The position numbers were made by a program, and so were the translations under genes. From contig CM018050.1 in assembly GCA_008638375.1 (NCBI GenBank), positions 30,657,723-30,721,722 of the forward strand: DNA of 64,000 nucleotides, written 5' to 3'. This stretch comes from Nyssa sinensis. Taxonomy: Eukaryota > Streptophyta > Magnoliopsida > Cornales > Nyssaceae. This document shows, one piece after another, positions 60,801-64,000 of this stretch (position 1 is its first letter; each line of letters opens with the position of its first letter). The notes under the pieces were generated by a model. That model did no database searches and had not been told where the DNA came from. It worked only from the letters and a program-made list of their open reading frames with translations.

Positions 60801-60982
60801 AAATGCTGCCGAAATTTTGTCCGAGTGGAATCAAGCATTTGATTTACTGCTGATTGCAATGTAGATTGTGCATTCACGAATGGGATAGGACCACCTTACC
60901 CTTTAGAGAGAAGTTGGAGGCGATAGGATTCATGTTTCATATTTATAATGAGTATCATTTTTGACTTTTATTAGGTAGACGA
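57841..60982 (+). other. CACTA leader region, possible untranslated exons and introns
   Basis: A less AT-rich block at 57880-57995 (CCGCGGCACCGCCTCC...) looks like a 5' leader exon with a GT donor near 57994. The later stretch 60560-60860 contains a conserved-looking block (GATTGGGTTCGTGTGTATG, TTCGGGAATGCATAAATCTG) of the sort found before plant CACTA transposase genes. No coding motif recognised. Bases 59700-60000 have LTR-like text without boundaries. Confidence 0.4.
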
Positions 60983-61682
60983 AAATGGATAAGAGTTGGA
61001 TGGACTTGAGAGGCAGGCATTTGCCAGGGTATGTGAAAAGGATCAAAGATTTTATTGAGTTTGCTCGTGCATCTGCAGATAGGAAGGAATAGGATAAGAT
61101 GTCCATGTAAGAGGTGTAATAATAGGGATTATATGCACACAGGTGAGGCCAAAGAGTACCTACTCGAACACGAGATGGACAAGAGGTATACGTGTTGGGA
61201 ATCTCACGGGGAACGCTGTGACGTACGAGTGGTATTTGATGATGAAGAAGAAGATGACGATGATGACTTTAGCGATAATGTTGGGGTTGATTACGAAGGC
61301 TTGCCATAAATGCTGGACAGACTTGCAAGGGCCTACAACTGGGGCGAGTAGTCACAGGAGTGACACGGGACAATCGACCGTGTTTGAGTCTTTGTTGAGG
61401 GAAGAAAGGCAGCCGTTATATCCGGGTTGTGATAAGTTTTCGAAACTGGACTTTCTCGTGAAACTCCTTTATATTAAGATCATCAACCGTTGGAGTAACA
61501 AATCAGTTAATATGGCCATTGAATTGATTAAAGCAGCGCTTCCTACTGGGGAGACCCTTCTGAAATCATATTACGAGGCAAAAAGAATATTAAGAGATTT
61601 GGGCCTCGGGTATATTCCCATACATGCTTGCAAAAACGATTGCATGTTATTTTGGACGGAGACTGAACAATGTAAGGAGTGA
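60983..61682 (+). pseudogene. TNP2-type CACTA transposase, N-terminal part
   Basis: MDKSWMDLRGRHLPGYVKRI opens the transposase-associated domain. After a frameshift near 61085 it continues IRCPCKRCNNRDYMHTGEA with the Cys pattern of that domain, then an acidic stretch. A second frameshift near 61250-61310 leads into YPGCDKFSKLDFLVKLLYIK, cited in part, MAIELIKAALPTGETLLKSY, YEAKRILRDLGLGY and IHACKNDCMLFW, the segment just before the TNP2 core. TNPD-type transposase cuts and joins element ends. At TEQCKE (61682) homology stops; the catalytic core that should follow is absent. Confidence 0.88.
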
Positions 61683-61750
61683 GCATACTACATTAGTATA
61701 GCAAATGTAAGTTACATATAACATATCTCATCTTATGTAGTGAGCATACG
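61683..61750 (+). other. Deletion junction replacing the TNP2 core
   Basis: Between the pre-core segment and the DUF4216 lead-in there are only about 70 bp. GTGAGCATAC occurs at 61679 and again at 61741, on either side, a possible footprint of the rearrangement. Relatives have well over a kilobase of coding sequence here (TNP2 core and DUF4218). Confidence 0.7.
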
Positions 61751-62721
61751 ATCGAGCTTCAGAGAAAACATGTATCAAGTTCTGATCTGGAGCAAAGACA
61801 ACAAAATTTGTTTCCAAAGTGGTTTGGAGAACGTGTAAGAATAGGTTTCAATTAATTATAATTGTATTAGTTAATGCATTTGTATTCAATTAATTTTGTA
61901 CTTGTACTGAATTAATAGATGAAGCTATTATGCCACTAACAATCTCCTGAGGCGTACGATCAATTATATTCCTTGGCATGTGATCCTGATCAAAGGATAT
62001 CCCGTTACACCGGTTTAATTGTTGATGGTGTTCGATTTCACACAAGGGAACGTGAGGTCAGTCGGCGAACACAGAATAGTGGGGTCCTTGTTCAAAGAGA
62101 TGGTGACGGAGGACAAACTATAGAGTACTATGGTGTTTTACAAGACATCATACAGTTACATTATTGCTACGATCATTCTGTGTATATTTTTAAATGTGAT
62201 TGGTGGGATGTAAGTAATAAGAAGACTGGAATGCAGATCGATAAGCACTTCATAAGTGTTAATACGTCACATACGGCATTTAAAGATGATCTGTATGTTT
62301 TGGCATCGGTTGCAAAACAAGTTTTCTATTTGAAAGACGCAAAAATAAGAGGTGATTGGTATGTTGTCCAAAAAATAAAAACTAGAAATGTTTATGATGT
62401 CCTAGAAGTTGGCGAGGGAGATGAAGAAGTTGGAGAGGATTGAGGAGGCACTACAAGAAAAGTCTCAAACTGCCCACGATGGTGTTGTCTGGCATGATCA
62501 GGAAGATGTTAGTTCGTATCGGTTGAATAGAACTAATGTAGAACCAGTTCATGTCGTAGCTTTCGACGTCACCAATACCACACAATAAGATCCGAGGGAT
62601 GCAACGTTCATTAATGATGATGATGACGAGGAAAATAATTTTGATGATGAGACATTGTTAGAGTATTGTACCGAAAATGAAGAAAATTCAAGTTCAGATG
62701 ATGATACAGACGCAAATGAAT
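61751..62721 (+). pseudogene. CACTA transposase C-terminal part (DUF4216-like and acidic tail)
   Basis: IELQRKHVSSSDLEQRQQNL, cited in part, and FPKWFGERV precede an apparent intron (donor GTAAGAATAG near 61839, acceptor TTAATAG at 61918). A stop lies soon after the exon start. Then SLACDPDQRISRYTGLIVDG, VRFHTREREVSRRTQNSGV, EYYGVLQDIIQLHY, FKCDWWDVSNKKTG and KQVFYLKDAKIRGDWYVVQK form the DUF4216-type domain of CACTA transposases (frame 61973-62443). A frameshift and one stop (near 62585) precede an acidic tail ending SSSDDDTDANE. Broken at several points. Confidence 0.87.
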
Positions 62722-62885
62722 AATTATAATAGGTGTTACATGTGGTAGGATCAAGTGTAATGGATTTTCAATATTATGATGTAATGGATTGTCGATTTTA
62801 TGATATAATGGATATTCAATTTTATGATGTAATGAATTTTAATTTTTATGATGTAATGGAATTTACTTTTAAACTTTCTTTTTAG
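62722..62885. other. Spacer between the two CACTA genes
   Basis: AT-rich, with five diverged copies of TTTATGATGTAATGGA at roughly 27-bp spacing (62760-62870). Confidence 0.75.
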
Positions 62886-64000
62886 ATATAGTTGGACCAG
62901 GCTCACGTAGATGCGCAACCCCGGTGGACCCATCGACCCCTTCCTCTTCCTCTGCAGGATCGATCGATCCTGCCATTGATGGTATGCATATTTCCACTTT
63001 GTATTAATGATTATATAAATATGGTACTAATTGTTTCTATTTTATTGTTTCTAAAGCTTCAGCCACCACCTCTAGACGAGGGCACGGTAGGTCGAAGAAT
63101 CAGAGTTTGCAGGCTCAGATGGAGGCAACAGAGGGCTCGCGACTTTGGATTGAGCTACCTGAGGGCTTGCTGAAGCCTGTTGGTGGGTGGGCACAGCAGT
63201 TCACCACAAAGGTCGGCATCATTTGCCAACTACGCGCCCCGCTCCATATTAGTGACTAGAGTCTCATCACTCAGAAGGATCGACGGGATATTCATGCGCA
63301 TATCCTAGTATGTCTTTTATTATTGTGTTGAACTAAATTTTAACATTTCTAATGTCGTAATGTTTTGACAATGACATGCTTTACAGGAGAAGTTTGACAT
63401 CGATCTCCACCTGCCTCACGTAGCGAAGGCAGTAGATCATTACTTGGGAGTTCATTTCAGGGACTATCGACACCGGCTCCACATACACTACGAGGCGGAG
63501 GTGGCAGCTGGTAGAGAGCCCCGCGACAGACACTACAGGGGGGTCACGGTGGAGGATTGGATGTTACTGTGCGACCGGTTCGCAAGTGATGCGTTCGAGG
63601 CAAAAATTGTCAAAATTACTTTTCTTATCTGGTTTAAATCAGTATCATTTATACTAACCTTCTTTGTTTTGGCCAAGTGTAGGAACTAAGCAGGAAAAAT
63701 AGCGAGAGCAGAAGCAAGCAAAAGGTGACCCACTGTGGTGGATCACGTTCTTTTGTACAGTATAGGCATGATATGGTAAGTTAATAAATGTATCAAGTTC
63801 TTATTGTATAATCTATTCACGAAATCAATCTTCACAAGCTTCTATTTATTTGCTCCAACGAGACCAGGAGACCGGTGCACCACCTAGCCCCATTGATTTG
63901 TGGCACAGGACGCACTACAACCCCAATAAGGGTTGGGCTGGGCCTGAAACACAGCGGCTATATATAAGTTTTTATATAACTTGCCACAGTATTACTAATT
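62886..64000 (+). pseudogene. Second CACTA gene, Ptta/En/Spm family (TNPA-like position), partial
   Basis: Exons by GT-AG logic: about 62886-62981 (Pro/Ser-rich, ATPVDPSTPSSSSAG), 63056-63309 (GSRLWIELPEGLLKPVGGWA, cited in part; TTKVGIICQLRAPLHISD, then an in-frame TAG), 63388-63603 (EKFDIDLHLPHVAKAVDHYL, cited in part; FRDYRHRLHIHYE; GVTVEDWMLLCDRF), about 63682-63774 (RSKQKVTHCGGSRSF) and from about 63868 (ETGAPPSPIDLWHRTHY). This is the plant transposase Ptta/En/Spm domain; in En/Spm-type elements the second protein binds subterminal repeats. One stop (63257) and missing upstream exons make this copy doubtful. It runs to the window end. Confidence 0.82.

Larger units (their letters stand above)
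55598..64000 (+). mobile_element. 5' part of a CACTA (En/Spm-type) DNA transposon, truncated by the window
   Basis: It begins CACTACAAAAAATCC within the RNase H frame of the chromovirus, with TGC at 55595-55597 as the expected 3-bp target duplication (second copy outside). Subterminal repeats follow at once. The inner part holds, in the same direction, the ends of a TNP2-type transposase gene and a Ptta/En/Spm-family gene continuing past base 64000. At least 8.4 kb are present; the 3' end is not seen. Confidence 0.85.

Noticed and set aside
62449..62460. CACTACAAGAAA as a CACTA terminal repeat
   Set aside because: It lies inside the transposase C-terminal reading frame (ALQEK) and has no subterminal repeats; the real terminus is at 55598.

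Overview
This window is nuclear DNA of a flowering plant, almost certainly a eudicot. It is AT-rich with many (TA)n and (CT)n tracts. It holds one intact intron-containing host gene, a cytokinin dehydrogenase whose closest relative known to me is Arabidopsis CKX1. Nearly everything else is transposable elements of plant type in different stages of decay: Tat-lineage Ty3/gypsy, a chromodomain Ty3/gypsy, Ty1/copia, LINE, CACTA/En-Spm, PIF/Harbinger, Mutator-like TIR elements, a TRIM and MITE-like elements. No rRNA, convincing tRNA, CRISPR array or bacterial-type operon was found.

Layout. 1-1376: unidentified open frame running off the window edge, a truncated R2R3-MYB fragment (minus strand), and the right end of a Mutator-like TIR element. 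1377-8582: intergenic DNA with two MITE-like elements and short tandem repeats. 8588-18327: complete but inactivated Tat-type gypsy element on the minus strand, with matching LTRs, a 5-bp target duplication ATAAC, an 84-bp tandem array and a transcription-unit-like antisense reading frame. 18333-27100: intergenic DNA with diverged duplications. 27201-29510: CKX gene (plus strand, five exons). 29991-30665: unidentified minus-strand exon split by a 350-bp TRIM at 30290-30639. 32559-34372: Mutator-like TIR element carrying a decayed PPR gene piece, which is itself split by a 196-bp solo LTR. 37018-43400: LINE reverse-transcriptase remnant (plus strand) split by a 5.3-kb copia element at 37475-42797. 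43680-44170: GA/CT-rich inverted-repeat element.

From 45.6 kb to the end there is a nested stack. A Harbinger-type transposase remnant (45661-46432) is cut off by an LTR-like block (46433-49905). That block is cut by the 3.8-kb 3' LTR and pol of a chromodomain gypsy (49906-55597, minus strand). This is cut in its RNase H region by the 5' end of a CACTA element (55598 to beyond 64000). The CACTA element keeps its terminal CACTA, subterminal GCGACGCAC repeats, the ends of its TNP2-type transposase gene and a second Ptta/En/Spm-type gene, but has lost the TNP2 catalytic core, so it cannot be autonomous.

The transposon genes belong to separate selfish units rather than a shared pathway, and several are dead through stops, frameshifts or lost catalytic residues. 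The points most worth following up are the antisense unit inside the Tat element, the two host-gene fragments inside TIR elements, the well-bounded TRIM and solo LTR, and the nested stack, which gives a relative insertion order. Every family assignment rests on reading translated motifs by eye; no database search was run.
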